Made by a program: the position numbers and the translations under genes
Assembly: GCF_030247185.1 (NCBI RefSeq)
Contig: NC_080571.1
Location: 7,747,001-7,811,000 of the forward strand
Length of the DNA stretch: 64,000 bases
From: Malaya genurostris
Lineage: Eukaryota > Arthropoda > Insecta > Diptera > Culicidae
Direction of reading: 5' to 3'
The notes under the pieces: generated by a model
The model's input: only the letters and a program-made list of their open reading frames with translations
What the model was told of the DNA's origin: nothing
The model's database searches: none
Part shown: positions 34,739 to 45,431 of the stretch, one piece after another
Numbering within the stretch: position 1 is the stretch's first letter
Layout: each line of letters begins with the position of its first letter

Positions 34739-35184
34739 CGACAATTTTGTATGTATTATATGTAAATTTTAATGTATTGGAAAAGATCGTGGTTTTTATG
34801 CCTCTTTGAGAATAGTGCCATTGAAATGTTTTGGTACACTCAAACGGGCTTTTCCCCACTCATATCACTGTAATGTCCGATGATAATAAATAAATTGAAT
34901 TAAAAAATCAATTAGCATTGAATGTGTCACAACCAGCTATTTCCGGCTGCTTGAGAGACTTGGAGAAAAAAATAGATTTTTTCAAGAACGGTATAATAAT
35001 TCTTTCTTCAGCGTTCTCCACAAGCTTCTGAAAAAACTACAAGGATCAGCCCCATGAGGTTGTTCGAGCCATTGATGTGGAACAAGGCAACCAAAATTTC
35101 TAATGATCTATAATCAAACAGTTCAATCAATCATCACACTTTTGAATCCACAATTGCACGAGAGTCTTCTTAGATTGATCTTGA

Positions 35185-35400
35185 TTAGGAACCAACACCG
35201 AACATTGTCTTGATTTGTATGTGTTTTATAGCCGACAAAATTACACCAATATCCCAAATGTATGCAATTATATCTTTGTACACACTTGCGATACGATTTG
35301 GATATTTAAGCTGCTCTTCTCCAAGCTTGTGTTCAAGTTTTGTATGCAAGCAATTATTTTTGATGTGGAAGACATCTTTATTTTCTACATAGAGGTGCAA
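35185..35400 (-). pseudogene. Outward-facing ORF in the left arm, family unknown
   Basis: A 71-codon ORF whose residues about 13-60 (NNCLHTKLEHKL, then RIASVYKDIIAYIWDIGVI) are matched by the opposite arm. It is charged and helical-looking, with no signal peptide or recognised domain. It may be a fragment of a gene or transposon protein copied in inverse orientation. Confidence 0.35.
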
Positions 35401-35695
35401 ATCAGAAACTCAAGGAAAAATACACGTAGAAATGTGGTCTGGTTTTAAACACTTACAGCTCAGTCTATTTTGTATCAATTATTAATATTATTTCAGTATT
35501 TGATTGGATATATTTCTAAGATTCGATTTGAATGTTTCAAGCCACTTATTTTCAATTATAAATGATTGAAATTTTGATTAGTAGCGAGCAGTGTCCTATT
35601 TTGTCTACTAAAAATCTCCGGCATATCGGATTTCCCTGACATAGACGACGGTTTTGAAGGAGTAAGCGATATATCAAAGGTAAAGCATCGCTCTG

Positions 35696-35777
35696 ATTGG
35701 TCAATCGATGCAAAAGCGAAGCTGTTGGAAGCACGCGAATCTATAAATAGAAGCGAAATTATAGCTAACGTTTCAGT
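35696..35777 (+). promoter_or_regulatory. Core promoter between the inverted arms
   Basis: An inverted CCAAT box (ATTGG, 35696-35700) is followed by TATAAATA at 35742-35749 and an arthropod initiator TCAGT at 35773-35777. The A of the initiator is about 33 bases from the first T of the TATA box. Together they form a convincing polymerase II core promoter. Downstream there are only very short ATG-initiated frames until the ATG at 35984. Confidence 0.5.
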
Positions 35778-35983
35778 CCTACGCGTAGCATGCTAGAGAC
35801 AGGTTGTTGCTAGACAGCAAGACAAAAAGTGCCATAAAACGATTTGAAGCTTTAATTGGTATGTTCTGATCTTGTGCCATGGAAACTCGAATGAAATTTT
35901 AGGTTATGTCGTTTCGCCTGAGAAATTGACAACTACCCAGGGTAAATTTTGAGTGCTTAAGATTAATTTCTAATTTATATAAG

Positions 35984-36209
35984 ATGAACTCGATTGATAA
36001 TGAGGAAAAGTTAATCGCAGAATGGTATAGAAACTTACCGTTATAAAAATAACTGCTTGCATACAAAACTTGAACACAAGCTTGACGAAGAGAAGCTTAA
36101 ATATCAAAATCGTATCGCGAGTATGTACAAAGATATAATTGCATACATTTGGGATATTGGTGTAATTTCGTCGGCTATAAAACAAACAATGTTCGGTGTT
36201 GATTCCTAA
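35984..36209 (+). pseudogene. Right-arm ORF, frameshifted, family unknown
   Basis: The ATG at 35984 opens MNSIDNEEKLIAEWYRNLPL and stops at 36046. A one-base shift at the A-run near 36045 would continue into KNNCLHTKLEHKLDEEKLKY, RIASMYKDIIAYIWDIGVIS and a stop near 36209, the peptide shared with the left arm. If joined it would be about 75 residues, acidic/basic and helical, with no domain I recognise. It lies about 210 bp downstream of the promoter at 35742-35777. Confidence 0.35.
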
Positions 36210-36364
36210 TGAAGATCAATCTAAGCAGACTCTCGTGCAATTGCGGATTCAAAAGTGTGACGATTGATTGAACTGTTTGATTGTAGATCATTAGAAATTT
36301 TGGTTGCTATGTTCCACATCAATGGTTCGAACAACCCCATGAAGCTGATCCTTGTAGTTTTATA

Positions 36365-38068
36365 GCATTAAGTTTCTCTACCGTTCGCCTCTGAGAAACA
36401 ATTTATGTTAGGTGAAGAAAGTATGGAGTGTCCTCAATACCGTACGCACCCTGTGTGCTGCCCATGTGACATTAAACATGTTTTCAACTGTATCGCCGTG
36501 TCCCCTGATAGCCTGGTAGATGAACTGCAGCTCGCACAACTCAACGTGGTTGAATAGTTTCGACTATTGAAATTGATCTGTTTCATACATACAATTCTTA
36601 ATTTTACTCAAGGGTATATGTTAAAACAGATGAAAGGGTAAGAAATGCAATTTTGATTAGTACGGCTCTGATAACCGATAATTGGAACCGACAATTGTAA
36701 CATTTCCCAAGCCAAATCCAATTTTATAACTGGTCCGTTGTGTATTTGAGATCAGAACTAGGAATGAGCTCCAGTATCACGAATGGGATGAAGGTCGGAT
36801 GTGAGATTAAATTTGGGACTGCTATTATGTGGTATGATACGTTTCGAGTTGAAAATAAAATTAGAATAGATATTAGAACTTTGATTGGAATACAGGAAAA
36901 TAATTAGGTACAGGTCTAATTTTCGGTTGAGGTTTCATTTCAAAGAAAAATTCTGAACTCATTCTCCGTAAAAAAAATCGTTTTGAAAATACTCGTTTCC
37001 AGCGAAATAGAGATTCTGAAACTTTAGTTGATTCGCACAAAACAAAGGCTATGCAGCAGAAAAAATAGCCCTGCTCTGTCATCGTCATTACACAATCTAA
37101 CGCGTTCCAGTGAAGCTAACTTATTTTCGGTGCTGTTTCTTACGCCGACTATTCGATAAATCAATAAGACAGCAGAAAAACGTCTCCTCGTGTCATTCAT
37201 TAGCCGGTATCGCAAGCAGCTGGTTGAATAGGTAAAAGAAACCGGAAGCACGGCATCAGTCTCCGTCTGCCGCTTGGCTCAGCAAAGCTCATGCCATCCA
37301 TTTACGATTTCCTGTTCGTTGAAGAGAACTTTCCCCCATTTCTACACTTTAGAATCACATCCTCGAGGGTCCTCCTTTAGTCAGCCAAGTGCCTATAATA
37401 ACGTGTTGGTATCGCTCATATAGCTATGCATGCACAGATAGCCGACAGCAGAGTCGCCTAAGAATCACTGTTTTCCGTTATAAGCGTCCTCGCGTTCAGG
37501 GCATGGGGCTGCAGGCACCATTTCAGGCTTCTCGCAGTCGTCTTTAGGTTCGTCTTCTTGCTTTGCACTATTCACGTATTTTTTATCCGTTTCCTGTATT
37601 TGATAGCGTTCGGACAGTCACAAAGCTCCGACGGAATGGGCTCATTGAAAGGGTCATTTCAAACCGGGGAAGATTCATTTTATTGCAACATTCGAGCTTA
37701 CACAGAGATGGTAGATAGAAAAAAATCGTGTGGCTCGCCATATACTTCGACCGCAGTACGCTTCTACCTCTTGTTTTCTCGTAAAAAATAATCGGAAGCA
37801 TACAACAACACTGGATTCTATTTTCTCTGATGTTATAATGGAATAATGGTTTATACCATTTGAGATTACTCAGTCCGCTGAGAATTTCAATTTCAAAGCG
37901 GTTTTAAAGTTTTTAGGTTAGAGAAATTTAATTATGCTAATCATCACTGCAAACACATTAAGTATAATAGGTTTTCTGGTTGAAGACTAGTCCAACTATA
38001 AGAGATTTATTAATATCACAGACAACGAAAATGAATTAAAACCTCCCTAATCCACCGGGTTGTGTGCC
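36365..38068. other. Intergenic, no gene recognised
   Basis: About 1.7 kb. Mixed composition, with a slightly GC-richer part at 37040-37760 holding short ORFs on both strands. None shows a signal or motif I can name. Confidence 0.4.
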
Positions 38069-38070
38069 TA

Positions 38071-38326
38071 CACAGATAAAAATATTTCCATCTGTTTTCA
38101 TGCGCATATTTTTGGAGTAGGAAATTGAATGTAAAGTTACTCCTCAGGTCTTTATTTTCCAATATACTTTAAAAGCAAAACTAAGCGTAAATTAAAATAT
38201 GTAATATAATTCATTGGAAAATCAAGGCATTCGAATTCACATTTACATCAATTTTTGATTCAATTGATGTCTATTTCAAAGTATCATTGAATTACATGTC
38301 GTGTAAATTTCATTATTTTTTCTGTG
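38071..38326. mobile_element. MITE with CACAGATAAAAATA termini, copy 1
   Basis: The left end is CACAGATAAAAATATTTCC. The right end reverse-complemented is CACAGAAAAAATAATG. Flanks are TA on the left and TT on the right (decayed TA). It matches the 272-bp copy at 52084-52355 over its whole length. No coding capacity. Confidence 0.82.
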
Positions 38327-38339
38327 TTAATCTTATCAT

Positions 38340-39030
38340 TAAAATTGTCCCGAACCGGAAATACTAACTGTGATCCTTTCGAACTTGATCAATGACCTCA
38401 TAGTCGATTGTTACGTTTAGTGAATGAGTAGATGCCGGAAAATGATGTTTGAGATGTTTCTGAATTCCAAGATAGCGACTTCCGGTTCATTAATATTCCT
38501 TGAAAACCCTTACAATGTAGGTATTTTTGGAGCGGAATTGATGAGTAGATGTCGGAGAATGATGTTTGAGGTGATTCTGAATTCCAAGATGGCGACTTCC
38601 GTTTTATTGATATTCCTTGAAAACCGTTACAATATGAGCATTTCTGGAAGGGTTAATGACTACATATCGGGAAATGATGTTTGAGGTGATTCTGAATTCG
38701 ATTTACGAACCCCCGATGATTACGTAAATGGAGGTTTGGGTGTACCATTACATCTCCGCAAACCGAAAGTGCCAGCCAATTGATCTTTAAACTAATTCAA
38801 TGAACTAAAAGTAAACGAGTGTAATGCTTGATGAATTCGCTTTTGTTATCTACGAAAAAAAATAGTGGATAGATAGATAGAAGAGATACACACAGACACT
38901 CATACATTCATACAGACAGATATTTTATGAACTATGTCGAATGGTACATAATTATAGGGGTTGCCACGACTTCGAACAAAAGTCGAATTTCCAGCAATTC
39001 AATATCCTTTCTATAGAAAAAGACAAGAAC
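38340..39030 (-). mobile_element. Diverged family-M copy, reverse orientation
   Basis: The right end 'caattcaatatcctttctatag' and 'gtcgaatggtacataatta' correspond to inverted family-M signatures. The left part begins 'cccgaaccggaaatac'. It contains the 116-bp-related monomers listed separately at 38415-38700. Confidence 0.5.
38415..38700 (+). repeat. Diverged relatives of the 116-bp monomer
   Basis: Two and a half units of about 117-120 bp, each with 'gatgagtagatg(t/c)cgg', 'tgatgtttgag(a/g)tg', 'gaattccaagat(a/g)gcgact' and 'acaat(g/a)t' in the same order as in the 29.3-30.1 kb array. Sequence divergence is large, so this is an old, separate occurrence. Confidence 0.75.
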
Positions 39031-39139
39031 TAGAATTAAAAAATACTTGTTTATAAATTTAGTTCTAGTATGTCTTAATTATTAGAGTTTGTCATATATA
39101 TTCCTTGAAGGAATAGTATCCTACAGCCTCATCTTCGTC

Positions 39140-40175
39140 TTCGCAATCACTGTGAAAACCGACTTTCAAACCTAAGCCTGGAGAACCGAATTTCATATAC
39201 TTTTCGATTCAGTTCGTTGAGTACGTAAAATGTATGTGTGTGTATGCAACGTTTTTGTGCACTAACTTTTCTTGGGAAAGGCTAGACCGATTTTCACAAA
39301 CTTATATTTTGGTTCCATAAAAAAATCCTGAATTTTAACCGGATACGACTTCCGGTTCCGGAGTTATGGAGTAAAATGTGCACTAACTTTTCTCAGAGAT
39401 GGCTGAACCGATTTTCATAAACTAAGATTCAAATAAAAATGGCCTTGAGATGCCTTAGAATTCCTGAATTTCTTATTGATCAGACTTCCGGTTACGGAAC
39501 TACAGGGTGATTACTGTTACAATTCCAATTTAAACTTACTCACCTTTCTCAGAGATGGCGTAATCGATTTCCACAAACCTAGAAAGGTCTTCTAGTCCCG
39601 TGTAAAATTTTGAATGGGATAAAATACGCAACAAAATGAAAAAAATGTGAACTAGCTTTTCTTGGCGAGGGTTGAGCCGATTTTCGTAAGCTTAGATTCA
39701 AATGAAAGAGTCTCTGGCTTCCGGTTTTGGAAACACCGGAAATAGTGGTCAAAAGCTCTGGAATGTAACGTGCACACTTTTCTTAGCAATGGTTAGACTT
39801 ATTTTTATTTAGGTTCGAATGAAAGCTCTTGTGATCCCATGCGGAATTCCTGAATTTTATCCTAGTCATAGATTTGCTGGCCATTCGAGTCGTTTTTGAC
39901 TCTAGTGGCCTCTTGAATCCGGCTTGTACCGGAAATAGTATTCAAAAACTGCTAAAAGAATCTCATTCACCTTTCCCTTAGGTCCAAGTGAAAGGTATTA
40001 TTGCCTCATTGGCTGCTATTGAATTTAATCCAGTTCCGACTACCGGTTGACGAACTACAGGGTTTACCGAAACGTAGGTTATGCTAGCAAACACCCGAAC
40101 GAAGTTTCCTGTTTCTATTCAATCATCAGTTGTTTTTAACAATTTTACTGTAATGTTTATTATAGTATGAGAAAG
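39140..40175 (+). mobile_element. Diverged family-M copy
   Basis: Starts near 'gcaatcactgtgaaaaccga' at about 39145, has 'cgattcagttcgttgagta' at about 39204, repeated 'acttccggttccggagttat' modules, and ends 'agtatgagaaaga' near 40178. The tail is missing. Confidence 0.6.
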
Positions 40176-40406
40176 ACAAAGATAGAGGAAGCATTTTCGT
40201 TCCACATTTCAACAAAAGAGAGTATCAACGTCACCAGAATATCATTTGCATAAAAATTAAGACAAATTTTGATTCCCATTCTTCATTTGAAATATTTTAA
40301 ATCTGTAAAGTTTGGATATTGAAAAAAAGTCTAAAATTTGATCAATCAAAGTTATTACACTCTAGAACCTTTTTTGGAAACCAAACCTACTATAGATATT
40401 CGTAAA

Positions 40407-40664
40407 CACTTCGAAAAAATCCTGTGACTTTACATCTTATTAAATGCACATAAATGGAGCGTCACAGCTCACGCTTGGCTGGTGAAAGGTGCATTGAAAT
40501 TTATACAGTCGCACCTGCTAGCCGAATACAAGTTACAGTTGAAACGAGTAAAATTCATGCTAATCTAGCATTAAGTCATTCAAAATGAAATTTTCCGTTA
40601 GGTCTTTATGAATTACATCGTATGAGGGATTAAGCCACCTGTAAAATTCAATTTTTTTGGTGTG
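40407..40664 (-). mobile_element. MITE with CACTTCGAAAAAAT-type termini, short form
   Basis: The termini are CACTTCGAAAAAAT (left) and ATTTTTTTGGTGTG followed by TA (right). Reverse-complemented, it aligns along its whole length with the MITE at 53374-53814 but lacks the tRNA-like block of about 170 bp found in the middle of that copy. Confidence 0.75.
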
Positions 40665-40789
40665 TACTCACGTCATCCAATTACGTCACTGACATCACAC
40701 ATTATTGTGTATACTTTGAAATGAGAAACATGATTTCCAATAATTCTTTAATTTTAGATCGATACATGAAATCTTCAGACAAGTAATTT

Positions 40790-40935
40790 ATCGAAAGTTG
40801 TGCAAAATGTAGACAGATAATAGTCCGAGGGAGCCAAATCGGGCGAATAAGATGAGTGAGGGAAATAATGGAGCTCTAAATCATTATTTTAGTCATAGAC
40901 TCGTCACCGTGCAATGGCTTCGTTAAAACTGTGAA
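40790..40935 (-). pseudogene. mariner transposase relic
   Basis: The plus-strand phrase 'gagccaaatcgggcgaata' and the following 'gagtgagggaaataatgga' correspond, inverted, to the SPDLAPSD region of the mariner transposase (compare 'ggccaaatctggagaatac' at 24041). No open frame remains. Very old copy. Confidence 0.5.
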
Positions 40936-41941
40936 TAAACAAACAATATAGTAACAATAACCATAGTCTGGTAAAAAATATTAGTTTTTCGCTTCATGTG
41001 AGGCCACTTCGTTTTGATTTCGGCCAACAATTACCCTAATAATACACAGTAGTACTAGCTGTTGGTCGAAAATGTTTTCTGAGATTGATCTCCTGTTTCA
41101 ATGTAGATTTCGCTGCCGATTCGTGAACGTACAGAAAATAAATAAACTTTTCAGGGCGAGACTCGAAAAATCAGTAGTACATAAAACAATATATGATGAA
41201 TATTAGTACTACCGAAATCCTTGATATTTTTTATTTGACAAATAATTTGTATTTGACAAAGTTTTCGCTTTCGTAAAGTAAAACCTTCCTGGCTGGTACT
41301 ACGGTACAACTGACTTGAAGGACCAGTTCCTTATGAATTCAATCGCCAACCCGGAACTGTTTCGTGTGAATGATAAATTGGATGGATTGGATATTTATGG
41401 ACTTTTTTTTATTCAACGATATATTTAATAAGGCCGAGGGCAGTTTACAGAATTTGAAAAGGTTATCGTTTCCATCTAAAGGAAGATTTGGGCGAAGCCA
41501 GTGCGTCCAATGTGAAAAATGGTGAAGGAACATGGGATCAGTGACTTTATGGCACGGAATCCCATATAGTGGTGAAGTCGAGGGCACGAAAAAACTCACA
41601 TGATTTCCAACCGCATCCGGAAGCTACGAGTCAGGCGATGTATGAAACTCTTGAACTAGTTTAACGTAGGTATTTTGGTCCAGGGTTTCTATTCCTGGAT
41701 GTAATTAAAACGAAATTCATCGTTTCTCAGAATAGAATTTTTTTCCATTTTTTCGCATAACAAATATGAAAATGTCTTCATTCTGATTACAACCAAATAT
41801 ATGAGTGCTGGGCCAAACTATATTGGAATGACCAATATACCATCGTTACCCTAACTCAAAGGAAAAAAATCGGTAATCTTCTTCATCGTGTCTGGTCAAG
41901 TCTTCTTCTAGCGTTAAGGTATTTGGATTGGTAGCTTACGA

Positions 41942-42211
41942 TTGCAAAAAAATGAATTCGAGTTCATTTCAGAAGGCAACAAGGTGAAGACGGAGTTCTA
42001 TATCGAGATATTAAGGACCACGGTAGGGTCCGAAGCCGAATGTGCTCCGTGCCACATCTCGAATCACAATCAGAAGTGGTTGCAGGAATATCTGTCGTTC
42101 TGTATACAACAAGATCTCACATGCCCAGTCGGAGAATTGAAGAGAGAGATTCGATTGGTAGAGAAAAGGATCCATAAGTTTTTGCGTGCGGAATTGGATC
42201 ACAGAGGATAA
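41942..42211 (+). pseudogene. Tc1/mariner-type transposase fragment
   Basis: An 89-codon ORF. NKVKTEFYIEILRTTV and APCHISNHNQKWLQEYL correspond to two neighbouring blocks of a Tc1-like transposase (around the second catalytic motif, which normally reads QQDxAPCHxS). The QQD aspartate block is deleted or altered (VGSEAECAPCH), and the third catalytic motif is not recognisable after IQQDLTCP. It is therefore catalytically dead. The open frame may be chance survival. Confidence 0.62.
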
Positions 42212-42214
42212 ACT

Positions 42215-43746
42215 AAAATTTAAATCACACCGACCGCGCACAATCAGATCAAATATCAAGTTCTTTTCTACCGAGAAGTCATCATATCTTCAGTAGTTCA
42301 GTTGGTAGAGCGATTTCGCAGGATTTGAGAATTTAGGGGTAGATGGGGTTAAACTCACCCCCTTAGGAAATGTAGCTATATCTTAACTATAGAGAATAAC
42401 ACGGAAGAGTTTCATGCGTGATATATCTTCCGTGATCATTATTTCTCAAAATTACGTACAAATACTCACTGAATGCATTGAAAAATACATGGAATATCTT
42501 ATTTTCCAAAACCCTTAAAAATTGTCTATTGAAATGTATGCGGGGCACGACGCCCGATCGTGGAAAACATGAAAAATATACATTTTAAATTACGCGATAT
42601 GACGATTATCTGAACATCTCAACATACATCTTAAACAACCGATTAAAGCTCATGACAACCACGGGGTAATATGCAACCTCATAAAGCTTCTTCATCTTAT
42701 TTAAAGAAGGCTTTAGTCTGTTCGTTGACAAAATATTTGCCAGGTGGAAGATTGTTCACTATTATTCATTAAATTGATAACTTATGAATAATTTTTGTAA
42801 GAGAATTCTTGAACATTTTGCCTCACACAATTCGGGTCGTTTTGCCCCTAAAAATATGAGACGATAAATTTGACGATTTTTCTATAAAATTGCAAATACA
42901 TCGTCTGTATTAGAACTAATTTTAGAAACCCGAATGATTGGCAAAGAAGTTCACTGGTTACAAAATTAAAATCGTCTTCCTCACCCTAGAAAATTACTAT
43001 GGAACGAACATCAAAAATTTCTTATAACAGAGACATAATCGGTTTTTTTTTAATTTTTCCAGATATGATTCAACCATCGCTACCAAAATTTTATAGTAAT
43101 CTGTTGTCATGGCGGATTTTCGGTTTCATTAAAATTTCAGTGAAAAAAATTGATAACTTTTGAGAAAAGCAAATGTGCATTATGCCTCGTGGGTGGAAAT
43201 TTCGCTGAAATATAGAAAATGATTTTTTTTTATTCATCATCAAGTTGTCTTTTAGTTGTATATCTGGCATCTGTGTATTTGTAAACTGATCCAAACTGGG
43301 ATCGAAATTTAAAACATCATCAAATCTCAAAACAAATTAAATTAGGATTTTTTTCTTTTACTCCCAGGAGTTTTTGTCTTAATTAATTTATTCAAATTAA
43401 AGTATTAATTTGTTTGAGTACTCTGAGTCGAATTCGAACTCACCAAGACTACTGTGTGATTTTGATATTTGCTTCTCCATTGTGAAAATGGCAGTCAAAA
43501 TTTGGCTTGTGCATTGAGAAATTTCATACTATTCCCTCGCTCGCAGTTATCGAAATTGATGAATGAGGCCAGATTAACTGTTACTAATGTAATAAAAGTT
43601 TTCGGAGATCGTTTGTCGACAGCCAGTAAGTCCGGGTTATGAGGAAATGGGAAGCCGGATGTCGCAAAAAACATTTAAAAGAGTGGCCATCTGTTACAAG
43701 TGGAACGGCCACTTCTCCATTCCACTACGATAATTACTTACCATCG
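42215..43746. other. Intergenic, no gene recognised
   Basis: AT-rich. A short tRNA-like A-box phrase at 42295-42315 was examined and rejected. Nothing else is recognised. Confidence 0.4.
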
Positions 43747-44395
43747 CACAGTGCACTATGGTCCGAAACGGGAAATTAGCGTGACAAAAATATTTTCACT
43801 ATTAAATATTAGTTTTTTGTAGTTGGTGTCTCCACAAAAGTTGTAATCAAATAGCGCTTCTTTTGATGAAAAAAGTTTGCTAGGGTGGTCCTCATTTAGA
43901 TTGAAATCTAAAATCTAACTTTCTTAATTGAACTCAAAAATGCTTTTGTTGTGCAATACAGTTGTAGGAAATTTAATTTTGAGCAACTTTTCTGAAAAAA
44001 TCACCTCTAGCCTTTCATTTGATCAAGTTACATCAATTTTCCCGAGTAAAAGTAGGGTGGCTCCTGAAAAATACCTTTTTTTGTTCTAACTTTTTTGTGA
44101 AACGTTCTACGAAAAAGTTGTATTCTGAAGAGTTGTTCAACTAATCATTGCGCACAATTTTGCTCGACCAAGCTTTTTCATATGAGCTACCAGTAATAAT
44201 TTATGATTGTTTTTTCATCAAAAACTTCAAAATTTCAATCTAAATGAGGACCACACTCTAGCAAACTTTTTTCATCAAAAGGAGCGCCATTTGATTACAA
44301 ACAACTTTTGTGAAGACACCAACTACAAAAACTAATATTTAATAGTGAAAATATTTTTGTCACGCGAATTTCTCGTTTCGGACCACTGCACAGTG
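43747..44395. mobile_element. Foldback element with about 160-bp inverted arms
   Basis: The arms 43747-43905 and 44240-44395 are inverse copies containing 'tggtccgaaacg(g/a)gaaatt', 'acaaaaatattttcactatt' and 'tttgatgaaaaaagtttgct'. The termini are CACAGTGC and GCACAGTG. The interior of about 330 bp is AT-rich and non-coding. Confidence 0.8.
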
Positions 44396-45431
44396 GTTCA
44401 AAAGCCCAATTTCACGTTCTTAATTGATAACTCATAGGATCGTGGTTTTTGAGGTACAGTATCTTCAGCAAAGTTGCTCAGAATGATAGACGCCATCTTT
44501 TGGCAAATTTTAATCATGTGATTAATCCCCCTAAAAGTGAGATAAACATTTTATTTTAGCTCAGGGCCAACATAGGGGCTAAGTTACTTCGACAAAGTTG
44601 TGCTGAAAGTTATTTCAAACAAGTTTGCTGAAGGTACTATTTTCGTAACTTGAGTGTAATTTAAGATATAATGTATTTTCTGAAAAGGGTGTCCAAAAAC
44701 CAGTTTTTGTAAGAAAACATAAATATTTTCAATTTATATGAGTTTTTCATATTATACAAAGTTTTTCATCTTCAAAAACTACACAACTTTCTCGAACATA
44801 CTATGCTGCTATCATTTCAGTTTAATGAAATATAGCAATTTTTCATGTTTTTTTAAATAGAATTCTAACTTGTCTATTATCAAAAGGCGCAGGAAGGTGC
44901 AGATGAGACTACTTACACATTAAACTACTTCAAAAGAGCTTTCAAACCGTGATTGAATTACTCGTCTGCGATCGTCTGCAGGCGAGATATGTTCTTTTCA
45001 AATATCCTTGTCCTTGACATTTTCAATTATGGGATTCATTTATATGGGATTTTTTATTTTCTACAATTATTCCAAACAAAGTATGCATAACAAAATAACT
45101 CGAAACACGTTATGAATAAAAAACTGATTTTAAGGGGGTTGCCATAAAAACGCTTTGTATATCCGAAACGGTGCGACCTAGACTTTTGGTATATTTAACA
45201 AAGTAAATTATGTTCAATAGTTCTAAAACTTTGTGTTAAAAAAATTCTATCTCTTCAGAAAAAAAAGTTATAGTTATATTTTTTTTAAAGTAGACCATGA
45301 ACAATTGGATAGAATAAAATTACGCGGTATATATTTGTAAATAATTTCTTAACAGTAACTATATGCATTAAAAGAACGGTTTAGCAGCTACTGATTTATG
45401 TACACGTTTTTATTGATTCGAACCACTGTGC
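44388..45431. mobile_element. TIR-bounded repeat abutting the previous foldback
   Basis: GCACAGTGGTTC at 44388-44399 is inverted as GAACCACTGTGC at 45420-45431. The left terminus overlaps the right end of the preceding foldback by 8 bp, so the two share one CACAGTG motif. The interior has repeated phrases such as 'cagcaaagttgctcagaatg' and 'gacaaagttgtgctgaaagt' but no transposase. Confidence 0.55.

Larger units (their letters stand above)
23290..34895 (+). mobile_element. LINE (CR1/Jockey-type) broken by several nested insertions
   Basis: The LINE's own sequence is in pieces: about 23290-23775, 27148-28887, 33252-33351 and about 34739-34895. The first piece is the end of the endonuclease and the linker, the second the reverse transcriptase, the third the last seven codons, stop and start of the 3' UTR, the fourth the UTR end with an AATAAATAAA-like tail. 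Removing the mariner (23778-27147) and one TA restores the reading frame ALYRSYVLQVQSG. Removing the hAT-like element (28888-33251) and one 8-bp duplicate restores FASSIRRLQLL-stop. The true 5' boundary is uncertain. The LINE was 5'-truncated and has its own frameshifts, so it was already inactive or became so. Confidence 0.88.
35036..36360. repeat. Inverted-repeat locus with central promoter, unclassified
   Basis: Left arm 35036-35362 and right arm 36043-36360 are inverse copies (for example 'caatcaatcatcacacttttg' against 'caaaagtgtgacgattgattg'), diverged by roughly a tenth. The spacer is about 680 bp. Each arm, read outward from the centre, can encode the same peptide, containing NNCLHTKLEHKL and YKDIIAYIWDIGVI. 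In the right arm it is on the plus strand at 36048-36209. In the left arm it is on the minus strand, within 35185-35400. The shared reading frame suggests the arms derive from a coding exon. No family was recognised and no terminal duplication found. Confidence 0.65.

Noticed and set aside
41339..41599. 86-codon minus-strand ORF beside transposase relics
   Set aside because: No transposase or reverse transcriptase motif could be identified in any frame.
42290..42320. tRNA-like phrase 'tagttcagttggtagagcg'
   Set aside because: It resembles an A box, but no B box, acceptor stem or anticodon arm follows.
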